Of a stretch of 5,677 nucleotides of DNA, positions 1 through 5,085 are shown one piece after another. Every line of letters begins with the position of its first letter. Positions within the stretch are counted from its first letter, which is position 1. Below the pieces are notes generated by a model, which worked only from the letters and a program-made list of their open reading frames with translations, was not told the DNA's origin and did no database searches. A program made the position numbers and the translations under genes. Origin of the DNA: Chloroflexota bacterium (lineage in GTDB: Bacteria; Chloroflexota; UBA6077). The stretch is from assembly GCA_023380955.1 (NCBI GenBank), contig JAMCTB010000121.1:1-5677 (forward strand), written 5' to 3'.

Positions 1-2979
1 GAGGGGGAACTCGCGCGAGACGGGATATCCGAAGGTCCTTACGCCTCCCCGTCGGTTGAAATAGTCCCAGAAGGAGTCCTTGCCGATCCTGAAGCCCGTC
101 TCCTTGAAGAAGCGCTCGTCCGTTTCGGGGGACGGCAGCACCACGAGTCGGAACACCGTCCCATTCTCGAAGGCAGCGTGCAGGGTCCCGTAGGTGGCGA
201 TTCCCGGATCCGCACTCCCCAGTGGAGGAGCCGGGTTCCACGGCGAGGTATCGTAATACGTGGGGACCCTCTCGAGGGAGCCGGCGTTCTGCCACTCGTT
301 GGCTAGGCGGAAGAGTGCCAACCTCAACGGGCTACCCTCACAGCTATTCCATAGCCGGTCCCCTATCACGATCTCCAGAGCGATCGGCCCCGCCGTCTCA
401 TCGCCCCGTTTCTCGACGCTGTTGGTAACCGAATCGTAGCTGTAGACGTCGAGTCTGAACGAGAGGGCCACGGTCCCCTGTGCATGGTCCTGAAGCCCGG
501 GCTCCGCGGGCAGCGGCTGGAAGAGGATCACCAGTTCCCGGCCGCCCGAGGTGGGCACCCTGATCTGTACCGGGGAGTCCCCGAGCATGGCGTCCATCAC
601 CCCTACCCCCTTCTGGGCGGGCAGTAGGCCGACGAACCCCGCCTCCGACAGGCTGGGCAGGCCGCTGGGGAGATTGGCCGTCACCGGCGTCGCCACGATC
701 GTGACCGTGGGGCTGGGCGATGCCATCTCTATGGGCGAGAGAAGGATGGGCGCGATGGCAGCCTCGGTAGGAACCACTGGCAGCAGTGGCTCTGGTGTGG
801 CCGTGGGAGCGAGGATCGGTGCTGCCGTCGGGAGCGCCGTAGCGGTGGCCTCCGGCGTTTCCGTAGCCACCACGGTTGGCTCTGGCTCGTTCGTCGGCGC
901 AGTTGGCGGAACAGGCGTTCCGGTCGGCGCAACCGTCGGGATGGGTGTACCCGTGGGTGCAGTCGTCGGGGTAGCGACAGGTGCGAGAACGTGAATGACC
1001 GCGCCCATGGCTCGACCCTGCAACAGGTCCGTCCCATCGGGCCCCGTGACCTTCGTGTAACGCATCGGGGTGGCAGGGCTTCCGGCTGCGTCTCCCGGCT
1101 CGAACTGGAAGGCTATCGAATGGTTCCCCGGCGACGCGGCCCTGAAGCGGATGGTCCCGAGAACCGTGGACCCTGTAACGGTGGTGTTGAAGGCAACGGC
1201 AGCATAGCTCGCCCTGCCGGCGGCGCTGTCGGCCCTGTTGGCCTCGCCGATCTCCTGAGGCAGAGCACTCCCCGGCCGGATCCATTTCCCGGCACTGGCA
1301 TCGTAGGGGACCACCTCCAAGGTGTCGGTGGGGAAACGGAGGTACGCCTGTGCCCCGTTGAAGTTCCGTGCGTCGGCATCGATCACGATATCCAGATCGA
1401 CCGAGTCGCCGAGATTAGCCGTGACCTCGGAGGGGCTGAAGCGGATCGACACCGCCCCGGGGAGGAGGGTGGGAGAGGCCGTCGGGCTCGCGGTCGGCGT
1501 CTCCGTCGCCGTCGCTGTTGAGGTCGAAGTAGGCGTCCAGGTTGGTGCTTGAGTCGGCGCCGGCGTCTCCGTGGCCGTAGCTGTCGCGGTCTCCGTAGCA
1601 GTGGGAGTAGCCGTCTCCGCCTCCGTCGGGGTCGCTGTCTCGGTCGGCGTAGGAGTCTCCGTAGGCGTCGAGGTCTCGGTGGCAGTTGGAGTCAGTGTCT
1701 CGGTAGGAGTCTCAGTAGCCGTAGGGCTGGCCGTCCCAGTAGGGGTTGGGGTGCCGATCTCAGTGGCTGTGGGTGTAGCCGTCTCCGTAGGACTCGGGGT
1801 TGATGTAGCTGTGTCCGTAGCAGTAGCAGTCGGAGCCATCGTAGGGGTCTCGATGGGCGTGGCAGTCGGCGACGGCTCCGGCCACTCCACCAGCGCCGTG
1901 TACACCCCCCACAGCCCGTTGACCCGCTCCTCCCACACTATGCGATTGCCATACACACGAGGATTACGCTGTGGATTGATGCCCGTCGCCACGGGAAACT
2001 CAACATCCCTGGAGAGACTGTAGGCCCTGATGTCGCCGTTGACGTCGCTTCCGTTGTCCTCCCAGACCACCAGGTCATCTTCGATGGCAGGGTTCCTTCC
2101 GCTCGCGCCGGACGAGATGCGGAACTCCGGGCCCCCGGACCGAGATGCGTAGATGCCGGGCGCGCTGGCTCGATCGTCCTCCCAGACCAGAATCCAGTTG
2201 TTCTTGTCCCCGTACACCGCTGCCTTCAGTTGGTTGGACGAAGATGCGGCCGGGAGCTCGGCCGTGTCGAAGATCTTCTCGAAGGTGAAGCTACCATTCG
2301 TCAACGTAAAGGAGAAGAGCTGGACGTGATTCATCGAAGAAACTGTGTATGTCTGCCTCAGCGCAACCAACCCGTCGGAGAGGGATGGGAAGTCCTGCGT
2401 ACCAGGGATAGCGGTAGAGGAGACAGGAGCGCTCGTCCCCGTGGCTAGCTCCACGACCCGGACGGGAGACGGGCTCTGGGTGCGGTCCTGGTAGGCGGCG
2501 AAGCCGGCGTGGATGGCAGGGAACCCGACTGATGAGGTACTGCGCGCGACGAGAGTACCAGGCGCAGACACTGGGTCGAGAACGTTGCTGCTCGAGTAGA
2601 GGTCGAAGTTTCTACCCGAGACCCAGACCACCCAGGAGCCAGAGACACGCGCCCGCACAGAACTGGTGGGTAGGGTACTCAGCGGCCTGGTCTGCCCAGA
2701 GGTAATCTCCATCGCGTAGGCTAGCGAGCTTGTACCCGCCGAGGTGTTGTAGGTCACGATGTTCTCGTAGACATCCGGAGAAATGTAGCTGACGGAACCG
2801 GTAGCCACGGGTGAAACCGAGACCAGGGGAACGTCGGCAGCCATGGCCGAGTACGGGGGATGGATAGGGATGGAAAGAAGTGCCAGGACTGCGGCAAGTG
2901 CTGAGATCAACGCAAGAAAACGAGACGATAGCGCGGCGTGCCTTCCCAACTGAGAGTCATCCTCCATACCAGTCGTCAT
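1..2979 (-). CDS. Large secreted modular protein: beta-propeller, cohesin-like domain, FGYP module (3' end outside window)
   Basis: An unbroken frame of 993 codons continues past the left edge, so the C-terminus is missing. Residues 1-47 look like a signal peptide: polar start, hydrophobic core at about 21-38, and an Ala-Met-Ala site before residue 48. Residues 60-364 hold seven repeats of about 43 residues with a P-x-V/I-x(3-4)-(I/L)VW-E/D core (aromatic positions 77, 119, 163, 266, 306, 349; a degenerate copy near 207). This matches the TolB-like or surface 'beta propeller repeat' style. Residues 367-506 and 667-745 are Pro/Thr linkers, and 508-664 form a cohesin-like beta-sandwich. The C-terminal region ends with an FGYP motif at 983-986. 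It probably acts outside the cell in binding or scaffolding; no catalytic motif or anchor is visible. ATG at 2979 is used because an in-frame stop lies at 3040-3042 with no ATG, GTG or TTG between. ATG at 2967 is also possible, and neither has a clear Shine-Dalgarno site. Architecture is confident; function is unknown. Confidence 0.9.
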   Translation of the reverse strand, partial: MTTGMEDDSQLGRHAALSSRFLALISALAAVLALLSIPIHPPYSAMAADVPLVSVSPVATGSVSYISPDVYENIVTYNTSAGTSSLAYAMEITSGQTRPLSTLPTSSVRARVSGSWVVWVSGRNFDLYSSSNVLDPVSAPGTLVARSTSSVGFPAIHAGFAAYQDRTQSPSPVRVVELATGTSAPVSSTAIPGTQDFPSLSDGLVALRQTYTVSSMNHVQLFSFTLTNGSFTFEKIFDTAELPAASSSNQLKAAVYGDKNNWILVWEDDRASAPGIYASRSGGPEFRISSGASGRNPAIEDDLVVWEDNGSDVNGDIRAYSLSRDVEFPVATGINPQRNPRVYGNRIVWEERVNGLWGVYTALVEWPEPSPTATPIETPTMAPTATATDTATSTPSPTETATPTATEIGTPTPTGTASPTATETPTETLTPTATETSTPTETPTPTETATPTEAETATPTATETATATATETPAPTQAPTWTPTSTSTATATETPTASPTASPTLLPGAVSIRFSPSEVTANLGDSVDLDIVIDADARNFNGAQAYLRFPTDTLEVVPYDASAGKWIRPGSALPQEIGEANRADSAAGRASYAAVAFNTTVTGSTVLGTIRFRAASPGNHSIAFQFEPGDAAGSPATPMRYTKVTGPDGTDLLQGRAMGAVIHVLAPVATPTTAPTGTPIPTVAPTGTPVPPTAPTNEPEPTVVATETPEATATALPTAAPILAPTATPEPLLPVVPTEAAIAPILLSPIEMASPSPTVTIVATPVTANLPSGLPSLSEAGFVGLLPAQKGVGVMDAMLGDSPVQIRVPTSGGRELVILFQPLPAEPGLQDHAQGTVALSFRLDVYSYDSVTNSVEKRGDETAGPIALEIVIGDRLWNSCEGSPLRLALFRLANEWQNAGSLERVPTYYDTSPWNPAPPLGSADPGIATYGTLHAAFENGTVFRLVVLPSPETDERFFKETGFRIGKDSFWDYFNRRGGVRTFGYPVSREFPL
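7..114 (-). other. FGYP-type C-terminal module (start of a repeat cut by the window edge)
   Basis: This covers residues 956-991. The stretch reads [20 protein letters not shown] and then [16 protein letters not shown]. The pattern is F-x-E-T-G-(F/H)-x-I, then F-x-x-(Y/W)-F/W, then GG-(V/L)-x-x-FGYP-(I/V/L)-(S/T)-x-E-F. It resembles modules I recognise at the ends of many Chloroflexota secreted proteins, and more loosely LGFP repeats. Those modules often come in several copies, so more probably follow to the left of the window. The family link is from memory of the motif and not from a search. Confidence 0.55.
745..981 (-). repeat. Pro/Thr-rich linker 2
   Basis: This encodes residues 667-745. 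It begins with [24 protein letters not shown] units and becomes less regular ([20 protein letters not shown]), and hydrophobic after residue 730. It separates the cohesin-like domain from the C-terminal region. Compared with linker 1 it has fewer Glu residues and contains Val, Ile and Leu, so it may be partly structured near its end. Confidence 0.8.
988..1458 (-). other. Cohesin-like beta-sandwich domain of the secreted protein
   Basis: This covers residues 508-664. It opens with [20 protein letters not shown] and then [20 protein letters not shown], followed by TDTLEVV. This is the usual cohesin/CBM-like order: a first strand with a P-x-x-x-x-V-x-x-G-D-x-V/F turn, an I-x-I-D/S strand, a G-A-x-x-x-L-x-F/Y-P/D strand and a LEVV strand. 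Later parts include YAAVAFN (592-598), a [16 protein letters not shown] block (607-622) and a closing GAVIHV strand (659-664). Cohesins bind dockerins in cellulosomes, but isolated cohesin-like domains also occur in non-cellulosomal surface proteins. No dockerin is visible here, so the partner is unknown. Confidence 0.7.
1462..1881 (-). repeat. Pro/Thr/Glu-rich linker 1 (degenerate minisatellite)
   Basis: This encodes residues 367-506, about 140 residues made almost only of Thr, Pro, Ala, Ser and Glu, in recurring [12 protein letters not shown] and SPTAT units. On the plus strand it appears as recurring GTCTCCGTAG-like and GTCGGCGTAG-like words. Thr and Pro codons are mixed (ACA, ACC, ACG, ACT; CCA, CCC, CCG, CCT), so the protein repeat is better conserved than the DNA repeat. 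Such linkers are extended, protease-resistant spacers between extracellular domains and are often O-glycosylated. Glu recurs every several residues, giving a negative charge. Confidence 0.9.
1888..2802 (-). other. Seven-repeat beta-propeller region of the secreted protein
   Basis: This covers residues 60-364. The core of each repeat is seen at residues 67-77, 106-120, 149-163, 193-208, 250-268, 294-308 and 336-350. The best copies read [13 protein letters not shown] (296-308) and [13 protein letters not shown] (339-351). Between them are IYAS- and IRAY-type strands ending in polar turns such as DDRAS and DNGSD. Spacing is 40-44 residues except for a longer fourth blade (about 59). Seven copies would close a complete propeller, which normally serves as a protein- or glycan-binding platform. 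The repeat count is seen directly; the fold is inferred from similarity to VWEDxR-type surface propeller repeats. Confidence 0.75.
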
Positions 2980-3016
2980 TGGCTGAAGAGATGGGACCAG
3001 GGACGCGAGAGCAGGT

Positions 3017-3022
3017 ATTATA
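3017..3022 (-). promoter_or_regulatory. Second TATAAT box upstream of the secreted protein
   Basis: A perfect TATAAT lies on the minus strand and would start RNA near 3010, about 30 nt before ATG 2979. No good -35 element sits at the 16-18 bp position (the hexamer there is ATATAG), and there is no extended TGn. It may be a weak second promoter or may only help melting in the leader. Confidence 0.3.
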
Positions 3023-3052
3023 GGCGGGCTGAAGTAGTGCTATATGTACATC

Positions 3053-3082
3053 ATAATAGGATGCTGCCCGTTCATCTGTCAA
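3053..3082 (-). promoter_or_regulatory. Sigma-70-type promoter for the secreted modular protein
   Basis: On the minus strand a perfect -35 box TTGACA (3082-3077) is separated by 18 bp from TATTAT (3058-3053), a 5/6 match to TATAAT. Transcription would start near 3046, giving a leader of about 67 nt before ATG 2979. The start point falls inside an 8-bp palindrome, ATGTACAT (3044-3051), which could be an operator or chance. Confidence 0.6.
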
Positions 3083-3219
3083 GTTCTTCATGTACGGCTC
3101 CTGGAGATCTGTAGCGCGACCCGGCAGCGGAAGCCGGTATAGCGTGCACCCGGCTGGGGTACGGACATTGCCAGAGGACAATCCACGATTACCCTGCTGG
3201 AGGCAGGCGAGCAAGGGGG

Positions 3220-3348
3220 CTGGCAAACATAGCAATAGTCGAGGCAGAAAAGCAGACGCCCACCGCGGAGCGCCGGCTAGAAACCGTCGGAAGGAATAAT
3301 CCGCCGGAGAAGAAGCCGGTCACCAGGGTTCGCGGCCATATACCGGAG
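3220..3348 (+). other. In-frame N-terminal extension of the acyltransferase lacking a usual start codon
   Basis: The acyltransferase frame is open back to the TAG at 3112-3114. Codons 3337-3348 encode HIPE, completing the family motif HIPELDGLRA. Before this lies a charged stretch containing VEAEKQTPTAERRLETVG and NNPPEEKPVTRVRG, a plausible cytoplasmic tail. No ATG, GTG or TTG occurs in frame between 3115 and 3348. Candidate starts are ATA at 3229, 9 nt after AGGGGG (3214-3219), and CTG at 3220 or 3154. Both other forward frames contain stops before the motif. Confidence 0.55.
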
Positions 3349-4389
3349 TTGGACGGGCTCCGGGCGATAGCTATTGTCTTAGTCCTGCTGTTCCACCTGC
3401 AGATGCACTGGTTCAGCCTCGGCTGGGCCGGGGTTACCCTCTTCTTCGTCCTCTCGGGCTTCCTGATCACCGGAATCCTGCTTGACGCCAAGGGCAGCAC
3501 TCACTATCTGCGGAACTTCTACGCGCGAAGGGGCCTCCGCATCTTCCCCGTCTACTACCTTACGCTCTTCGTGATCACGGTTGTCGCGGTGATGCTGGGC
3601 CGGAATGTCGGGGACCTGCCCTACTACCTGGTTTACACTCAGAACTACCTGCTGGGTGCAACCAACTTCGCGCCGAACTTCCCCGACGCTTTCAACCAGA
3701 GCTGGTCTCTGGCGGTGGAGGAGCAGTTTTACCTGCTGTGGCCCCTGGCGATTCTGTGGCTGAGCCGCAAGAGGCTGCTGATCCTGACCGCGACCCTCTT
3801 CGGCCTGGGGCTGGTCTCGAGGGCGCTCCTGCTGGTGCTCACCCACAACGAGACCCTGATGGACACGGCGCTGCCGGCACAGCTTGAGCCGTTGGCGGCG
3901 GGGGCCACTCTCGCGATACTGGTGCGCTCCGGCTATGACATCCGATCTATCGCCGTTAAGGGAATGTGCATCGCCGCAGCCGCGGGAGCGTGGTTGCTCT
4001 ACCTCATACACGCCAACGGACTGCCCGCCTACTGGCACCCTCAGGAGTGGGCAGCATCGCCCAGCAACCTTCCCACCGTCACGCTGCTGGCGCTCTTCTT
4101 CGGCGGGATCGTCTCTATGGCTGTGGCCGGCACCCCGATACTTTCGCACCTGTTGCGGCTGGGGGTCCTTCGCCACATCGGCAAGATCAGCTACGGAATC
4201 TACATGTTCCACTTCCCGGTTTACGTGGTGGTGGACAAGTTCCTGTGGCACGCGTTCCCGGGCGAGCCCGGCCTGGTCCCCCTTGCCCACCCGGTTGGGA
4301 AGCTTGTGATCACCTACCTCTTGGCCCTGGCATCCTGGCGGTTCGTGGAGTCGCCCATTCTGCGGCTGAAAGACCGGTTTGCGAAGTAG
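3349..4389 (+). CDS. Acyltransferase-3 family membrane protein
   Basis: This is an integral-membrane acyltransferase of the acyltransferase-3 (OafA/NodX-like) family, which transfers acyl groups such as acetyl onto surface or exported glycans. Numbered from TTG 3349, the diagnostic pieces are LDGLRA at the start, His16 in LLFH, GWAGVTLFFVLSGFLIT (25-41), ARRGLRIFPVYY (59-70), WSLAVEEQFYLLWP (119-132), then GKISYGIYMFHFPV and WRFVESPILRLK near the C-terminus. About ten hydrophobic segments fit the family. The length of 346 residues is normal to slightly short. The start is doubtful: the family motif continues upstream in frame as HIPE, so TTG 3349 is only the nearest conventional start codon, and its GGAG sits directly against it with no spacing. 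The acceptor is unknown. The gene is divergent from the secreted protein and convergent with Uma2. Confidence 0.9.
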   Translation: MDGLRAIAIVLVLLFHLQMHWFSLGWAGVTLFFVLSGFLITGILLDAKGSTHYLRNFYARRGLRIFPVYYLTLFVITVVAVMLGRNVGDLPYYLVYTQNYLLGATNFAPNFPDAFNQSWSLAVEEQFYLLWPLAILWLSRKRLLILTATLFGLGLVSRALLLVLTHNETLMDTALPAQLEPLAAGATLAILVRSGYDIRSIAVKGMCIAAAAGAWLLYLIHANGLPAYWHPQEWAASPSNLPTVTLLALFFGGIVSMAVAGTPILSHLLRLGVLRHIGKISYGIYMFHFPVYVVVDKFLWHAFPGEPGLVPLAHPVGKLVITYLLALASWRFVESPILRLKDRFAK

Positions 4390-4439
4390 GAGGACGAGGC
4401 ATGCGATCCGCGCTCAAGATCAGGGGAGGATGTCGCTAA
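4388..4439 (+). other. Orphan Shine-Dalgarno and ATG opening a 12-residue frame
   Basis: AGGAGG (4388-4393) overlaps the acyltransferase stop codon and is followed after 7 nt by ATG at 4401. The frame encodes MRSALKIRGGCR and stops at TAA 4437-4439. The arrangement is that of a translationally coupled downstream gene, but the frame ends almost at once and overlaps the 3' end of the convergent Uma2 gene from 4420. It could be a remnant of a gene lost when the downstream DNA was replaced, a tiny coupled peptide, or chance. Confidence 0.3.
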
Positions 4440-4980
4440 TGGCGAGGCTGTGGCTGGGAAAGGCCGCGGGGGCGACCTGCTCCCCCCGCCGCACGACGCG
4501 CACGGTGTGGTAGCCGTCCGGGGCGGGGTCGCGGTACATGGTCAGGGTTTCCTGGTCCAACTCCACCAGCCACGCCTCCAGCACGCCACTCCGAGCGTAG
4601 AGTGGGATCTTGACCCGGCGGTCCGGCTCAATCGAGCTGCCGGCCACCTCGACGATCAGAAAAACGTCCTCCGGCGTAGGATGGCCTGACGCGTAGAAGT
4701 CGGGCTTTCGGCGCAGCAGCGCGAGGTCCGGCTGAGGCTCGCTGTACTGTCCCAGACGAACCGGATTTTGCACGGAGACTATGGCCGTGTTACCCAGCGT
4801 CTGGGAGAAAAGTTCGGCGAGGCGGTTCACGCACGCGGCATGGCGGTGCCCTATTGGAGTCATTTCCACAATCTCCCCATCGACGAGTTCGACTCGGTCA
4901 TCCTCGCCGAGGATACCTACTCGGGCCATCCAGTGGTATTCCTCTGCCGTGAAGCGTCGTCTCTTGAGGTCAAGGGCCAT
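4420..4980 (-). CDS. Uma2 family (DUF820) nuclease-like protein
   Basis: This is a 186-residue protein of the Uma2/DUF820 family, which has the PD-(D/E)XK restriction-endonuclease fold; its cellular role is poorly known. Visible family marks are FTAEEYHWM (10-18), RVELVDGEIVEMTPIGHRH (29-47), QPDLALLRR (83-91), VFLIVEVAGSS (106-116), DRRVKIPLYARSGVLEAWLV (120-139). The presumed active-site set E31, D85, E111 and K124 is intact, so it is not obviously degenerate. The start at ATG 4980 is chosen over an upstream start at 5037 because GGGAGG (4992-4987) lies 6 nt before it and homology begins just after it. The longer N-terminus would span the promoter-like and inverted-repeat DNA. Length is typical. 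The gene follows the transporter at 105 bp and converges on the acyltransferase with a 30-bp gap. The family is often multicopy in Chloroflexota and Cyanobacteria. Confidence 0.9.
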   Translation of the reverse strand: MALDLKRRRFTAEEYHWMARVGILGEDDRVELVDGEIVEMTPIGHRHAACVNRLAELFSQTLGNTAIVSVQNPVRLGQYSEPQPDLALLRRKPDFYASGHPTPEDVFLIVEVAGSSIEPDRRVKIPLYARSGVLEAWLVELDQETLTMYRDPAPDGYHTVRVVRRGEQVAPAAFPSHSLAISDILP

Positions 4981-4986
4981 GGTGTG

Positions 4987-4992
4987 CCTCCC
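4987..4992 (-). promoter_or_regulatory. Ribosome binding site of the Uma2 gene
   Basis: GGGAGG on the minus strand lies 6 nt before ATG 4980. It decides the start in favour of 186 residues over the longer 205-residue reading. Confidence 0.7.
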
Positions 4993-4998
4993 GGCTCT

Positions 4999-5004
4999 AT
5001 TATA
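4999..5004 (-). promoter_or_regulatory. TATAAT box upstream of the Uma2 gene
   Basis: A perfect TATAAT on the minus strand lies 18 bp before ATG 4980. The matching -35 position reads TTGCAG (5026-5021, 16-bp spacer), sharing only TTG with the consensus. The predicted start near 4992 would put the Shine-Dalgarno at the very 5' end of the RNA, an unusually short leader. This is a moderate candidate only. Confidence 0.4.
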
Positions 5005-5014
5005 AGAGAACGGG

Positions 5015-5033
5015 CCAGCCCTGCAAGGGCTGG
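5015..5033. repeat. Perfect 8-bp inverted repeat between transporter and Uma2 genes
   Basis: The arms are CCAGCCCT (5015-5022) and AGGGCTGG (5026-5033) around a 3-nt centre, GCA. It lies 52 bp after the transporter stop and over the -35 position of the putative Uma2 promoter. As RNA from the minus strand it forms a GC-rich hairpin, followed by a mixed CCCGTTCTCTTAT and not a clean U-tract. It may be a weak terminator for the transporter or a repressor operator for Uma2. Confidence 0.5.
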
Positions 5034-5085
5034 GCAACCGGCTACAAAAGCACGCTCGTGCGGGGTGAAGCCGTTGTGCTTCTCG

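Larger units (their letters stand above)
2980..3228. other. Divergent intergenic region
   Basis: About 250 bases lie between the secreted protein and the earliest plausible start of the acyltransferase. The region is visibly less GC-rich than its flanks near 3015-3110. It holds the two minus-strand promoter elements. I found no convincing plus-strand promoter: TTGCCA at 3168-3173 has only TACCCT as a -10. A short stem of CCGGC (3121-3125) with GCCGG (3133-3137) and a 7-nt loop is present but has no T-tract. A possible Shine-Dalgarno AGGGGG lies at 3214-3219 on the plus strand. Confidence 0.5.

Noticed and set aside
398..1285. Long minus-strand frame of 295 codons inside the secreted protein gene
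   Set aside because: It is shifted relative to the main frame and gives a low-complexity Arg/Gly/His/Asp composition with no domain, whereas the main frame there encodes the cohesin-like domain.
1462..1881. CRISPR array or DNA minisatellite
   Set aside because: There are no exact repeats of 23-40 bp with unique spacers. The periodicity is codon-level and belongs to a coding linker.
1571..2023. Plus-strand open frame rich in Val, Gly and Ser opposite the first linker
   Set aside because: It is the antisense image of the Pro/Thr codons. The minus frame has the signal peptide, domains and promoter, while this frame has no ribosome site or recognisable domain.
3168..3195. Possible plus-strand promoter TTGCCA with TACCCT for the acyltransferase
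   Set aside because: The -10 matches only 3 of 6 positions, so it is not strong enough to annotate.
3090..3299. Plus-strand 69-codon frame between the divergent genes
   Set aside because: It has no ribosome site, an Arg/Gly/Ser-rich random-looking composition and no domain. It also lies in a different frame from the acyltransferase, so it does not supply its N-terminus.
3379..4290. Long open frame antisense to the acyltransferase
   Set aside because: Its Gln/Glu/Val/Arg-rich sequence has no recognisable domain and mirrors Leu- and Val-rich membrane codons of a clear family member on the plus strand.
4981..5037. Longer start for the Uma2 protein adding 19 residues
   Set aside because: The addition would run through the TATAAT box and inverted repeat. 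The downstream ATG has a good ribosome site, and family similarity begins just after it.
5050..5061. Short palindrome GCACG-CT-CGTGC after the transporter stop
   Set aside because: The 5-bp arms with a 2-nt centre are too short to distinguish from chance in GC-rich DNA, and no U-tract follows on either strand.
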